Assembly: GCA_024663395.1 (NCBI GenBank)
Contig: JANFAH010000039.1
Location: 543,501 to 607,500 of the forward strand
Direction: 5' to 3'
Source: Pisolithus tinctorius
Lineage: Eukaryota; Basidiomycota; Agaricomycetes; Boletales; Pisolithaceae
Length of the DNA stretch: 64,000 nt
The position numbers were made by a program, and so were the translations under genes. Below, piece after piece: positions 32,393-46,811 of this stretch; the stretch's first letter is position 1, and the number at the start of each line of letters is the position of its first letter. The notes under the pieces were generated by a model. It was not told the origin of the DNA. It saw only the letters and a list, made by a program, of their open reading frames with translations, and searched no databases.

Positions 32393-34593
32393 TCATCGAC
32401 CTGGAACACCAGCTTGAGTTGTTTTCCCCTGAATCTGCGAGAGACCGGGCTGCATTCCGGGTACCTGCCCGTTGACTTGAGTCGGCATTCTATACGAATT
32501 TTGCGGACGTCTGCCGGGCGCTGCCAGCGGAGGATAATACGAATACATAGAATATTGCATCATCATCGCCTGTTGCCCATCTGACACCTGTTGAGCAATA
32601 TTCCCTGGCTGGCCTGGTATGTGGACTTGTAATTGAGGATGTTGGGCAACCGCAGCCTGAGTCATCTGGCGGTACTGTGCAAGATTGTAAGCAGGCATGA
32701 CATGCTGAGTAGGTTGTGCCATGATCGGGTGTTGAGTAGTTAGTGCTATTGCCGGTTGCTGAGTAGCTTGCGTCATGGTCGGCTGCGTCATGCCGGGTTG
32801 CAGTATGGTGGATTGGGCCACCTGTTGCGGTAGAGAGGCCGTATTTGGCATCGGCGACCGCGCTGCGAGCGCCTGGTTCTGTATTACGGGACTATTCCGC
32901 ACGCCTTGTGCAGAAACCATAGGACTCCTGGAGGTTACAGCACCCTGTGGCGTTGCTCTCCCATTCTGTTGCCTGGCCTGAGCAGCGAGCTGAGCTTGGG
33001 ATACCTGCGAAGGGTTGCTACGTTGTAAATGAGCATAAACGGCTGGAATAGAAGACTGGGCTGCTTGTGCAGCTTGTACTTGAGGCTGCGGAGGAGCAGG
33101 TTGTGGCATCGGTATCTGCGCAGTCTGCTGAAGCGACCCTTGCTGGGGTGGGGGTGTGGGAGCGGGTAATGTCGAGTAGCCAACCTGCGGAGTCGCGGGC
33201 TTCGATTGTGAAGTAGCCGGCGCTACTTGTATAAAGTGCGTAGTTGGTTGCTGTCGGTGATCTGTATGAGGAAGTTGCGAACCTGATGCAAGAGGGGATG
33301 AACGAGCGGCTTGAGCAGATGGAGGTCGAGGGGACTGAGTATACCCGCGCTGTCCGGGCGAGTGGGCAGTGATAGGTGTGCCTGCAGGCACCTGATATGC
33401 ATGCGCAGGAAGGGGTGAACGAGAGTTTACGGGTGGGGACCTCGTAGGGGTTTGGGTTTGAAGTTGATTAATGATAGGGTGAGGGGCAGGAGTTGCGGTT
33501 GAACGCGAATTCTCTGGGGTCATTTGCCTGTCGGGTTTCTTCAACTGGCGCATTTGGGTGATATCGCCCGGTTGTGAAGAAGGGGCCGGTGGGTGAGGGT
33601 GAGAAGCAGGCACTGCCAAAGATGGGGTGGCCGGTTGGAGAGCAGCAGGCGGAAGCTGTTGTGATGGTACTTTCGCAAATCCAGTCACTTGCGTGTGAGC
33701 CTCTGCCTGACGGCTTTCTCGCATGCGTCGTAATGTCTCCAATATTCGATAACTACGAAGAACACATTTACGATCATTATCATCGACATCGCCTGTTCGA
33801 CATACCTCGCAGGATGTGAATGATTTATTCTCGGGTTCATGAATTGCATGATCTTCGCGCGCCGAGCCTTCTCCGACTCATCTTCTTCCTGGGTTATAGC
33901 AGTAGCCTTGCGTTTTAAGGATGTCGGGACAGTGGGCGTCGAGACCCTCAGGGTGTGGTTAGCTACGCGAGTGAGGTGAGGATCCGGGTCAAGACAAAGG
34001 GGTGGTGCTGTGTGTAGCTGCTGAAGATATAAGGACGATCAAGGCCCATTTCCCATATACTCACCAGTATTCGTGCTTCCAGCTCCAAAACATCAAAATC
34101 AGTAAACTTGGATCCATGACGTTGGTTTATGAGACAGAGGTCTGTCCACAGCGTTTCGTCACTAGGGTGCAACGTTATGCGACTACGTTCAGGTTTCTCC
34201 GGCGGTGAGTCTTTTACTCTCTTCGGACGATAGTCAAGCAGCTCAACTATCATGCAACCTGATTAGAACACGTGAGTCTTGCCTCGATGACACGGTGGGA
34301 ATTCTGTAACGTACCGTCATAAAAGGGAACGTGCACAGAGTCAAACAGTTCGATGAAATCCACAGGTATTCTGTGCGCACGTATGTCGTCCAAGAACGAC
34401 TAACTCCCCAAATCAGGCGCTGGCATAGGTCAAGGCTGGTTGAACACACCGCAACAGGGCTGTTATATAGAAATTTGGGTCCGTTGTTGAGTGTCCAATG
34501 ATCAGGATACAGATGAATTGAAAATGATGGTGGAGAAGATTCATATTTGCCCAAAAGTTCTTCCACAGAGCGAGTGATATTGTATCCCATCAT
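32393..34593 (-). CDS. SPT20: SPT20, SAGA complex subunit
   Basis: Five exons encode about 670 residues. The N-terminal Spt20 domain is clear: FSIHLYPDHWTLNNGPKFLY, then RAHRIPVDFIELFDSVHVPF, YDGCMIVELLDYRP, SRITLHPSDETLWTDLCLIN, FTDFDVLELEARIL and PPLCLDPDPHLTRVANHTLR, ending in the helix YRILETLRRMRES. A long Gln/Pro/Ala-rich tail in one exon (about 430 residues, 33710-32393) follows, as in other fungal Spt20 proteins. Spt20 holds the core of the SAGA coactivator together in the nucleus. Start ATG 34593, directly followed by MGYNITRSVEELL. Introns carry GTGTGT, GTACGT, GTGAGT and GTATGT donors. Divergent from HGH1. Confidence 0.93.
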
Positions 34594-35017
34594 TTCTTCT
34601 TAGGTAGGTTAAGTCGCGTGAGCCGGGTCCGCAACAAGGCAATCAGCCTGCATGAGTCGTAGACGAGAACCTTGCGAGAAATAGTCCGGTAATCGTTCGG
34701 AGAGTAGCTTAAGTTAATCAGGCCTTACCGAACTTAACTTCCGAGCTACGACGCACCGGAAGATCCCTTGGAGGAGTAGGTTTCGTCTGCACGAAGTCCC
34801 GAAAGCGCCACAGAAAGCGAATACCGCTCGGAGGGGTTGACTAGTGCCCAAATGAAGAACGAACTTCCGGGGCAACACAGCAAGCAGCCAGTCGACGCCT
34901 GGACCACGATGACGATCAACCCGGGTAGGCACAGGCAACAATGGAGTCAATGGCTGATTATGTAATCAACTCACTACTCCCTACTACTCTTAGTTGCACA
35001 GGCCAACTGATAGTATT
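34594..35017. promoter_or_regulatory. Bidirectional spacer SPT20 / HGH1
   Basis: 424 bp between divergent start codons, with no recognised coding frame and no TATA box noticed. Confidence 0.4.
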
Positions 35018-36678
35018 ATGGAGGACCAACTCAAGGAGGTCGGGGATTTACCATTATTGTGACTTTCGAGGGCTCACAGTTGAAATTGTTTCTAGCTGTT
35101 TCATTTTCTGAGGGATCAGAATCCGCAAGTGCGACATATCGCCCTATCCAACCTTGTTGGTCAAACCGCAAAGGAGTCCCCCTACCGCCACATATTCTTG
35201 CAAGGAATCCAGGGTTCGAAGCCTCAAGAACCTGATATCATTCGCGACTTAAAGCTATTGTGCCGCGACCAGCTGGTTCGAGCTCAATAGGGTTTCATTA
35301 CGCGTTCTAATGACCTGAATAGGCCACAGCACACGACGCATTCCGTGCCCTTGTGAACCTTTCGGACTCAACGTTCCTTGTCCCTTTTTTTATAGAACAG
35401 TCTTTTCTGACCTACCTTGTGTCGTATCTACTAGTAGGTTCTATGTTTTGTTTCGTCTGTCCTGCTCGAGGTCACATCTCCTCAGAATCCGGATGCGATC
35501 CTTGCAGATCTAGCCTCCATGTTGTTATCCAACTTAACGGCGTCATCTTCCGCATGCTCCGCTTTGCTCAGCTTGAGAGTATCCTTGGTAATATTAACGC
35601 CCTCTGCTTCTCAAGTTTCGTATTATGCGCCGCAGTCTCGCTCGGGAACGTGTCCCGCTCCCGTGCCATATCCCTCTGGGGAGCCTCAGGAGATCCTCGC
35701 ACTGCCCCTACTCATCGATGCTTTTGTTCAAGGGGCGTCTTTGGACCAATCAGGAGACAAATCTAAACGCACACGCAAGGGAGATTTACACTTTCTTTCC
35801 AGCGTGTTTGCGAACATCAGTACTGTATGTTGTCTGGGACGTCACCGATTATCTGCAACTCAAATACACCTGTCTCATTTCCGGTAGTCACCAGCTGGGC
35901 GGTTATTTTTCCTCACACCACGACCTGCCGACCCTATCAAATCCGATAGTGCCCTCGAGTATCCTCTCGCGAAGATCGTGCCGTTTACAGAGCATCAAGA
36001 CACAATTCGGAGGGGAGGCGTTGCATCAACATTGAAGTATGGTTGATCCCTGTCTAATCACAGCGCTGTTAACTGACAGTTACAGAAACTGCGCTTTTCA
36101 TGCGAAGGCCCACAAAGCAATATTGTCCCCAGAGACTGATCTAACATTGGTGCCGCCATCTACCGTTAGTGCCCCAGGTATAGATGCTCTGCCATATATA
36201 TTACTTCCCTTAGCTGGCCCAGAGGAGCTTGACCTCGAGGTAAGTAGTCAGCCAGATTCATGTTCGCTTTCTCTATCTGTGGCATTAGGTCCAAGAAACG
36301 CTCCCATCCGCTCTCCAATTCTTGCCTCCAACTAAGAAGAGGGAACGTGATCCAGTGTTGCGATTGACCCATGTTGAGACCCTCCTGCTTTTGTGTACCA
36401 CGCGATGGGGTCGTGAGTACCTGCGCACTCATTCTGTGTATGAAATAGTTCGTGGCGCGCACTTGGAAGAGACCATGGATAAGGTAAGTCATTTGGTATA
36501 GCCCCTGGAACTGGTTTCGATCGGCATTTCGAAGGTTTCAGAACACATAGAACGGCTGGTACAGCTTATCAAGGGGGATGAAGGCCCAGAGACAAAAGAT
36601 AACGACGTTGTGGTCGCCAAGGTTGAAGAGGGAGCCGAAGCCTCAGACGATGAAGACTACAGAATTGAAGAAGTTTGA
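35018..36678 (+). CDS. HGH1: HGH1, eEF2-specific folding chaperone
   Basis: Eight exons encode about 400 residues of an armadillo-repeat protein. Family landmarks: HFLRDQNPQVRHIALSNLVG (first repeat, DUF383 region), THDAFRALVNLSDSTFL-like sequence, ILADLASMLLSNLTAS, DLHFLSSVFANIS, LEYPLAKIVPFTEH, RRGGVASTLKNCAFHAKAH, IDALPYILLPLAGPEE and HVETLLLLCTTRWGREYLR (DUF384 end). The acidic C terminus ends in DEDYRIEEV. Hgh1 works with TRiC to fold elongation factor 2 in the cytosol. Exon 1 is only seven codons (MEDQLKE) before a GTCGGG donor; the remaining donors are more standard. All exons are in phase, so the gene is intact. Confidence 0.92.
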
Positions 36679-39600
36679 TGTGTAACAATTTCACGTAGTC
36701 ACTGCAATCCATTCTGAAGTTTCATATTGCGCAGTTCACAACGTAAGTGCTAGCTTCGCTTCACAGGGTTTGGGTGCATGCGTTCACCTCCTTTTTGCGG
36801 TATGGAAATATTACCACCATCACCGCCCCGTGCGACTTTTTATTTTATCCAAGGTACACACGATGAACAATCCGCGATTAGGTTCACTGGTTAGCCACGA
36901 CTGCAGATTGGCACTTGACCTCTTTGGTGAGTCTGTTTCGACTGCGCAGCACTGGGCTACATGTTCGCAAATCAATTGTTGTGGCTCGCTATGCAAACAT
37001 GTCGACTTCTTGTACTTGGACACGGTCCTCTCGCTCTCTGACCGAGTCGGTACCCACCAGTAACAAACCAAAACACCTATAAAAAGCACGGCCTCGATAC
37101 CGGTCAACTGTACGGGCGCAGGCGTAGCATTCTTTTTTTCGTTTTCTTTTTCCCAGGAGATCTTACTTACGCTGTCATTTGTCATTTGAACAGACCCTTC
37201 TGGAAGTTCGTTTGGCACGTCTGGCAATAATTATGAGACTCTTACACGCATCCCCCCTTCGAATAGCGGTCTCCACAGGCCTCAGGGACTCATACCGGTG
37301 CCATTTTAACTGTGATCCCTTTTTCCTACTCAGCACCAACAACAATCTGTGAGCACTTGACTAGCAACGATCTGTTAGAGGGGATTCCCCGATCACCAAA
37401 ATCGTGACCTTTACCAATCGTGACATTTAACTTCGAAAGTTGCCGTAAAATCTAGGCTCAGGAAGCACCCTACTCCACCTAGTTCCGACCGATGCGGATA
37501 CAGCAGAGTTGACGTCCCTTCCTGAAAGCTCTTAGAACATCTGCCCTCACCAGGTCGACCAATCCTGGCACAGCCAAAAAGGTCCGATGGGTACAAGGGA
37601 CAACGATACGATCTAGATAGATGATCGAAGTACATACCTAAGGTTGGCTCCGATCGGTCGCCGTGATATTGGCGTGGCCCAACTACAGCGGTCGTACTGC
37701 CCTTCAGATTCTCCCGGCCTCCTATCCCATATACCACACTGACGTCAAGCTACTACTACGGTGTAAATATCCATGTCGATAATTGGCAAGGACTTGTGCC
37801 GATCGCCGGCAGAACTGAAATTTTCGTTCAGTGAACCGCTCGATTGTAGGCTGGTTCGCTGTACGTCGTCGGCCGCCAAACTACTGTGGGAAAACAGCCT
37901 CCAGCATTGAAGCTCGAGTGTATGAAACGGGAGGAATTTGATTGCATTGATAACCGAGGCTATTGAGTTCCCGCGTCCGTCTCACTTCTGTCACAGGCAG
38001 TTCCACGGTTCTTCGATATGGATTACAGTCCGCATGCTCGTATCTTACTGTAATGCTGAGTCGCAGTACTGAGACAAGGGGTGCATGTTTAGCCTTTTTG
38101 AGTTTAGCAGGGTTCCTTCTTCAAGGCTACGGCCGCCGCGATGAAGAAGTGTTTTCTTGCTGCATTGCCCTGGCATAGAGGGCTCTATTTGGTCAGTAAG
38201 TCATTTATTGCAATATATCGCACCTTACAGGAGTTTCCCGTGTAGCAGCAGCGGCCCAGATCATGATCTGGGAAGGTCCGAAAAGGTGTCACAGCACGTT
38301 GAATGACACTTCACAATGGTCGGCCCCTATGAAACGAGTTCTACGGAATGTGGGCATCATCCCACGTTTTTTTTCTCGCCGAGAAAACCAGGTATTTCAT
38401 GTGTAGTTCAAGATTCGGGGCGTACGTTTAACAGGCGTGTATGAGTCGAACAGGTCCCTTGTGGCATTTTTTAATATTCTCAGTTCCAGCCACTCCACTA
38501 GTAGTGGCTTTCCGCAGCGGCCGGCTGAACGCGTCCTGGGCAAGGGTTCCACTGAAAGTGGGCCCCATGGAGCTCATATATCATATGCGACGCCCCATAT
38601 ACCAGTTATCTCACTTCGCTCCGTGGAGACTGATTAATGCAATCCTGACATTCTTTTTTTCTTTGCATTCTTCGACGAGTAGATTATCACAGGGTCTGCA
38701 GAGCACTTAGGGTCTGGAATTATCCGCGCGACACGCTGATGAGGCTCCGGGTAATATTTCATTTCTGATCTTGCCAAGTCAAGGGTCCCAGTTCTTGACT
38801 GGCATTGTCCACCGCTGCCACGTCTAAGAAGACCCGTCTCAGCAATCTATCCAGATTCTCTCTGCCTTCCGACCCATGACTCTGCGGCCTTCCAATTTCC
38901 AAAAGAAGGCGGCTAACGCTGAGGAGCATACCGGGTGACATGTGCTTAGTATCTCGCGCCTGCTCAGAGCACGGATACCTGTTGCCTGTCACCTTCATCT
39001 CTGGTTGTGTGATATTTCTCAATATGTGATAGTCGTGCTTGCAGGTGAGTCATTTTGCTGGTTGGTTGGATCATTAGTTCTGGAAAGGCATTGTTGCGCG
39101 TTGCGTGGCGCATGGTTTCGATCTTATTACGCCAGATCTGACTAAAAAGGCTCGAGCAGTTGGACAAGATGGCGATTCGGACAAGCACCAACTTATGTGT
39201 CCTTACCAGGAGAAATTCTACATCAGTAAGATACATCCGAGAAGGGCAAGCCAGCGAGGCCGAAGTCAAGTGCTATAATTACCGATAGAATTGGGTTCCT
39301 TCCATATGGTTTATGGGCGGGGCACATTAAAGTTAGCTCTATGGCTGGGGCATTTCAGACAACGTGCTCTGAAAGGTACGGTCCCTATCCTTATCAAAGC
39401 GTGGTAGTGCGCGATAGACTGGCTTCCAGAGATGAAATGTCATTACGTGTAGCCTAATCTTCGAAACCCTCGAACGCCGCCTTTTAAATTGGAAAATACT
39501 ACTTAAACCAAAATACAATATGGGCGCGACGACTACTAAGTGGAATGTGCGGCCATTAAAGCTCAACGACTGCGAGTCGACCATAAGCCTGAACTAATTG

Positions 39601-39694
39601 AGCATAATCCCGGTCAGTACGTGGGAACCGAAAGTCCTACGAAAACACGTAGAATACGAGAACGTAAAGAGAAACCTATCTGACAAATTGAAGT
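36679..39694. other. 3 kb region without a convincing gene
   Basis: Many short frames on both strands, none with family resemblance; the one candidate is listed separately. A minus frame at 37411-37737 is open for 108 codons but has irregular composition. No repeat structure was evident by eye. This is the largest empty stretch in the otherwise compact right half. Confidence 0.4.
36820..37227 (-). CDS. Possible small membrane protein gene
   Basis: A minus frame reads DVPNELPEGSVQMTNDS, then a good intron (GTAAGT donor, CCCGTACAG acceptor, 63 nt), then LTGIEAVLFIGVLVCYWW, a plausible single membrane span. The first codon of the frame is not ATG; an upstream exon or the internal ATG (MTNDS) would be needed. 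After the span the sequence loses character, and further introns are possible. No family recognised. The small size and intron quality are the only support. Confidence 0.3.
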   Translation of the reverse strand: MPDVPNELPEGSVQMTNDSVSKISWEKENEKKNATPAPVQLTGIEAVLFIGVLVCYWWVPTRSESERTVSKYKKSTCLHSEPQQLICEHVAQCCAVETDSPKRSSANLQSWLTSEPNRGLFIVCTLDKIKSRTGR

Positions 39695-40984
39695 TTAACC
39701 CCTCCTTGTATGATCACCGAAATCACTCCTTCGTTCCTGTGAACCGTAAGAGTCTTCATCCTCGCTAGCCCCACTGGAAACAATGCCGGATTCGTCAATC
39801 GCCGGCTGTGTGCTTTGGCCGACACCATCTTGGGCGTGGGACCTCACCTCCCCTCGTGCACGCTTTTTGAGCTGGGAAATGAAAAGCGTCAGAACTGAGG
39901 CAGGGCGTCACCCCCTGTGACGTACAAGTTTGGCATACACGAGGCCACAGGCGTTGCAAAGCGTTCGTGGTCCTTGTTTCTACTATCAGCCCACATGTCC
40001 ACAAGACGTTAAAATGATTTGCTCACCCAACGGTCCTCTACGCCATTCCGGCGTCGAAGTCGCTCCGCATCCTCGGCATGTTTGCCCCTCTTGCACGTGT
40101 TCATCGCCTTTCTGCAGGGTAAGAACAAAACATGGATGACACAATTCCTCCCGTGTTTCCATAGCAAATGGCGTACCTGCCGTTTCGACGCTGGCGCATC
40201 TTGGTCAGGTACCCCGCTAGCCGGCTTGGGCTCCGGATTGGACTGGGCCGTAGCGGACTGAAGCACATGCATTCCGTAGCTAGCGGATTGTACCATTTGC
40301 TCCATTGGTTCTGCCGGTGGAGACCGGGACTGGGTGAATGCTCCACTGTTTAGCAAGTGGGTGCCGTTATCCAAAATAAGGCGATAAGACTCCCGCATCT
40401 GGAACGGTGTGTGCTCAGTGGGTACGACCGCGCAGGATTTTTTAGCCGGTTACCTTATGGAAGTCCAATCCGGAAGGAGGAGATTGAACAGGAGGCATCA
40501 TAGGGGATTCCTTATCTTTCCGCCTATTCCTAAGCGGTGGTGAAGTAGGTGCAGGGGCAGTATAGCCGCTGTCTGGTCGACGAAGTTCTTGCGCTTGGCT
40601 CAGACTACTGGAAGAGAAGCGCGCTTCTTGCGACGAAACAGGCGTAGGGGGGTCAACGCGGGGCGCCGTCGACGAATAGGACATTTCGGTCGGCATCGCT
40701 TGGGAGGCAAAAGTTTGGCCATATTGCTGAGCAGCCCAGGGTTCTGCTTGCCATTGCTGGGCTGGGGCTGAAGAGAGATTGTACGGCGGGGTCGCATACG
40801 TCGTCGACGCATAGGAGTGCGGCGGAGGCTGGAAATTTTGCTGATTTTGAGGTGAGTGTGTTTGAGAGGTTCCCTGACGAATGGTCCGGCCAAGTGTCTG
40901 GGGAGGTTGCCCCTGAGGTTCGAAAGGTTGCGCGGGGTACGATGGGTAATCATACGATGAGCCTCCCTGTTGATGGTGATACAT
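39695..40984 (-). CDS. GATA-type zinc finger transcription factor
   Basis: Five exons encode about 355 residues. The N-terminal 180 residues are Gln/Pro/Ser/Tyr-rich (MYHHQQGGSSYDYPSYPAQP onward). A block LDFHKMRESYRLILDNGTHL, seen in the White-collar-2-like branch of basidiomycete GATA factors, follows. The zinc finger spans an intron: CRGCGATSTPEWRRGPLG joined to PRTLCNACGLVYAKL (Cys pairs CxxC and CNAC), then a basic tail LKKRARGEVRS and an acidic Ser-rich end. The finger has the 18-residue loop of fungal single-finger factors. It presumably binds GATA sites in the nucleus; a role in light or nitrogen response cannot be read from sequence. No PAS domain was seen, unlike full White-collar proteins. 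Confidence 0.85.
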
Positions 40985-41928
40985 GGTTCCCCTCTCGTGC
41001 AAGCGACAGGGTCAAGAAAAAAGCGAGTGAGATGCCTGGACTTATTAGTCGGAATATATCACAGGGCTGCGGGGCAGGAAACTCCGAAGTACAGCCAGTA
41101 TTATGGTGTGTGCGCACGAGGCTAGTTCTATATCCGAAATGAAGGAAACATAGTAGTCAGAACGAGATCAACATGGAAAGACATTAATGATTGACGGTGG
41201 GACAAAGCGATGAAGAGTCCCATATGCTTTTCCTCGCCGCAAGCCACGAACGTGATCAAGCAACACGACGACCCTGAAAAATGGAAGGCCCAAGATGCAC
41301 AAGGTGGTCCCTGTTGCGCCAGTGTGATCGAGTGTCGTTTGCTCACATTATTAGACTGCCGCGATGGAGATGCACCTGACTATTGCATCCCGTCAGAGTT
41401 ACGTGAATCAGTGATGCTTAAACCTAGCGGTAATGACTAACGCACCAGCGCTCCAAGCTAGGTTTTTGTTGATCCCGATGGGATGAGTCCAGTCGAATAA
41501 GTTATTTGCAAGATCAAACAGCTTGTTGCTGTACACCAGTATAGAATTTCTGTCTCTCCTCAGCCATACAGCAGCGCTGTGGCAGTGATTAGGCAGGTTT
41601 CAGATTTTTTTATTTTTATTATGCTAACGCTGGCAGCGATCAGCGGAAGCTTTTTACAGGCCTACATGACCGCGAGGAGGCCACGCCGCAACAGGCTGGT
41701 CAACACAAACCACTCATAAAACCTATGAATCTTGCGCTGGAGTTTGAACTCCAGGTGTTTCAGGCCAGCAAACTTATGGTGCAATCAAATGTCCGCCTAT
41801 TAGATAAAAGTGCGGGATGGCATTATCACAAACGCGGATGCGACTGCTTTGATCAAAAACGAGTGTGCTTTGCGTGTACAAGAGAAGAGCCAAATGAAAC
41901 GCAGCAGCGATGCTAGAGTAGGAAGTTA
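40985..41928. other. Intergenic
   Basis: Promoter of the GATA factor on the left, 3' side of the next minus gene on the right. An AT-rich stretch, TTTTTTTATTTTTATTATG, lies at about 41605. No gene recognised. Confidence 0.4.
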
Positions 41929-43707
41929 CTATCCTGATTGTAGATGTTGCTGTCCTTTCACTCCCTTCACGTCCAGTCCTTGTTTCCATTCAGAAGATTT
42001 GGAGATAGCGGGAGATCGGGCGGAGAATTGGCCGTAATCGTCGTAATTTCCGTCAACCGACGCAGCCTTAGCAAGTGTTTTTGGTGTACTCAATCCACCT
42101 GCAGCACGCTCTTGCGCCCGCCGTCGCCGTTGTAGTGCCTTCTTGCGGTTCCGGATTGCGCGCTTGTATTCAGGCCCATCACTATAGAACAGAGAGTATT
42201 CGCAATGTGGGCATATCCATTCTTCCTCGGGATCTATGATCTGAGCCGTCGGCGTTACGACAGCCTTTTTCCGTCTGCGCGGAGGTATGTTGGCAGATAG
42301 AAATCGGAAAGGATGGGTTCCAAGCAGATTCTGGACATTTAGATTGGCGTTGGCTTGATTAGATGGTACGGTGGCGGCGAGGCGCGATGGGACATAGTTC
42401 TTTCGATCCTGCTGATCCGAAGCGACGCTGGTTTTCTTCTTGTTTCTACCAGACTTGCCTAAAGAGGGCAGCTTGGAAAGATCCACTGCCCGATCAATTG
42501 AAACCGTACGCGGGCGCTGTTGTGCCTTCTCCGACCGCTTGGGTCGAGATGTCTTGGTAGATTCGACACCTGCCTTTTTAGCTTGGGTAGCTGTCTTCGC
42601 TGCCTTGCTTGTTTGACGTGCAAGCTCGGCCTCAAAGCGCGAACGTAATGCCAGCATCTCCTGTTTTGTGGCGAGCAAGTGCTCGGAGGCTGGAGGAAAG
42701 ACCAGCATGATCAAGCTCCGACATTAGCAGATTACATCATATCACTTACTCGCACTTGGGTAAGAAAACGTGAATTGGGCAGTAGGGAACACGGCCCTGT
42801 TGCTCGCGTCCGACAGCGCTTTGACTTTTGCAGCCCGAGCTAAACGCGGTCCTCGTCTGTGAGATAGCCTCACTTTGTGGGTATCGAAGGATGCGTCCAG
42901 CATCGTACTGACGAAAGGAATATGCGTCGAGATCGCTTGATCAAGGGGTAGGATGTCACCCAAGGACAAAGCACCGAGCACGGTAGCAAGCTGGCGTTTT
43001 CTGTGTTTGAGAAGCTCTTTGTGCTGCAAACCTGCGAGTGCAGAAGGGGAGATCTTTCCTTTCCTGGTTGTCTGAGCCACCGGTAATGGAGCGACCAAAA
43101 AATCCAGATCTTGGCCAAATTGTCCCATCGACAATGCCACGTCAGCGATGTCTCCTTCACCCCGTAATGGCAGCTCCAGCCAACTTGCAGACCTGGACAT
43201 GTTCATCGGAACTTTCCTCTTCTTTGTGTTCCCCGGGTGCTGCAGATGATCTATGCTATCTCCTTCGCTCTGATCCTCGTCTTGCCTCTCCGAAGTGAAA
43301 CGTTCGTCCGTGGGATGCGGGAAGACAGTGTTCAGATCCAATGACTGTCCGAGGGATCCAGAGAGATCCTCAGCGTGAGCCTCATTGAGAATCCCTCGTG
43401 CACTGCCATCGTGTGCATCATCAATGCCCACTCCACTGCTTGTCAGCAGGGATGCGTAATAGGACTGCAGAGCTATTTGGGACGTAAGCGAGCCGGCCTG
43501 CATGATGAGTTCCTCTCCAATTGATTGGGCACCGCCAAAGAAACCTGCCCTGGGAGCTGGTAGGTTGAGGATATCGACGTCGTGATTCGCTACCACGGTG
43601 CCCGTAGAACAATCGGACGTGCGTCTACGCTTAGGCAACGGCTTGAGCCTTCTCAAAGGCGGAAATTCAGGCGTGTCAAAAACGGGTGACGAGCCTCGAT
43701 GATGCAT
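41929..43707 (-). CDS. Unknown basidiomycete protein with C-terminal CxxC motif
   Basis: Two exons joined by one intron (GTAAGT donor, 43-region acceptor CTCCAG, about 42693-42750) give about 570 residues. The start MHHRGSSPVFDTPEFPPLRR is followed by a nuclear-signal-like KPLPKRRRT. The middle is acidic and Ser-rich; SEHLLATKQEMLALRSRFEA just after the junction is a likely coiled coil. The best conserved-looking part is near the C terminus: DPEEEWICPHCEYSLFYSDG and EYKRAIRNRKKALQRRRRAQ, a single CxxC followed by a very basic helix. I recall similar mushroom hypothetical proteins but no function. A one-CxxC half-finger could bind metal as a dimer or with distant His; this is speculation. Unbroken long frames make it a solid gene. 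Confidence 0.8.
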
Positions 43708-44502
43708 CGTTTCTTTGAAGACGTGAGCATCCAACACGCAAAATATGATATGTAGACGCACCCGAGGGAATTGCAGAAATGAAGTACAAAGCAATTTGTT
43801 GTGACGGTCCCACTGTCAGAACGCTGGCTGCCGCTGTGACAGTGCTTTAGCCGGCCCTTTTTCACATTTCCGAGTCCATCAAGTTAGACTCACAGCCCAC
43901 ACCGCATTGAATAGTGCCAAACGATGAAATAATTGAGAAAAGGAAACACTACGGTACACATGATGGCGCGATGCTCTAACAAATAATATCTCGTGATGCT
44001 AATGGAGGGATATCAGAAAATAATGTCCGGCTTGCGTATCGCAATAAGAAGTGGGTATCGCGAGACGGAAGACTGACACCGAAAGCGTAGGATGTATATC
44101 TGCTCATGTCTACGGCCCCGCCGTTTACGTTTATCTATAGTATGGACGGGAATGAATGGGGGTGGATAGCGCGTGATTAGTCGATGCTATTAGATGAATA
44201 GACAGACGCGCCGATGACAGTAGAAACACAGACAACGACGAATAAGGTAGGCCGTAATATCTTCATGATGAGCAGGTGGGTGCAACGAGACAAATTGATT
44301 CATAAGAGCAGCGCAAAGAGTCCAAGGTGTTCGAGAGCAAGGAAACAAACATAGAGCGAGAGGTGGAAGGTCGGCCTATTCATGTGAAAAGAAAGGTTCC
44401 ATGAACGGCCGCAAGGCAAATGCCGGGATTTCTTGAGGGTCTGCACATCAAAAGGAAAAGGAGAAAGAGTGATGATCCATGAGGTTGCATGGGTGATGCA
44501 TT
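43708..44502. other. Intergenic between unknown gene promoter and DED1 3' end
   Basis: No coding frame with resemblance. Likely contains the 3' UTR of DED1 on the right. Confidence 0.4.
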
Positions 44503-46614
<2,112 letters not shown>

Positions 46615-46811
46615 TTGCTAAGACTTGTATCAGCAATTTTTCTAAGTCGTTGGTGGGTGAAACAGAAGAAACGTTGGAAGGGAGGGAGACATGAGGATGA
46701 AAAATGACGATGACTAATCATAGGATATATTAGGAAGGAGTGTCCCATCTGCCATCCCCATGCTCCTGCTTCGTCACCGGGTCACCACCCCAACACCGCC
46801 CGACAACAGTC
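46615..46811. promoter_or_regulatory. Bidirectional promoter DED1 / SEC72
   Basis: 197 bp between divergent start codons; it must contain both core promoters. No TATA box seen. Confidence 0.4.

Noticed and set aside
35214..35224. GGGTTCGAAGCC resembling a tRNA T-arm
   Set aside because: It lies inside an HGH1 exon and no cloverleaf can be built around it.
37411..37737. Minus-strand frame of 108 codons
   Set aside because: No recognisable motif or splice partners; it probably occurs by chance in the 3 kb empty region.
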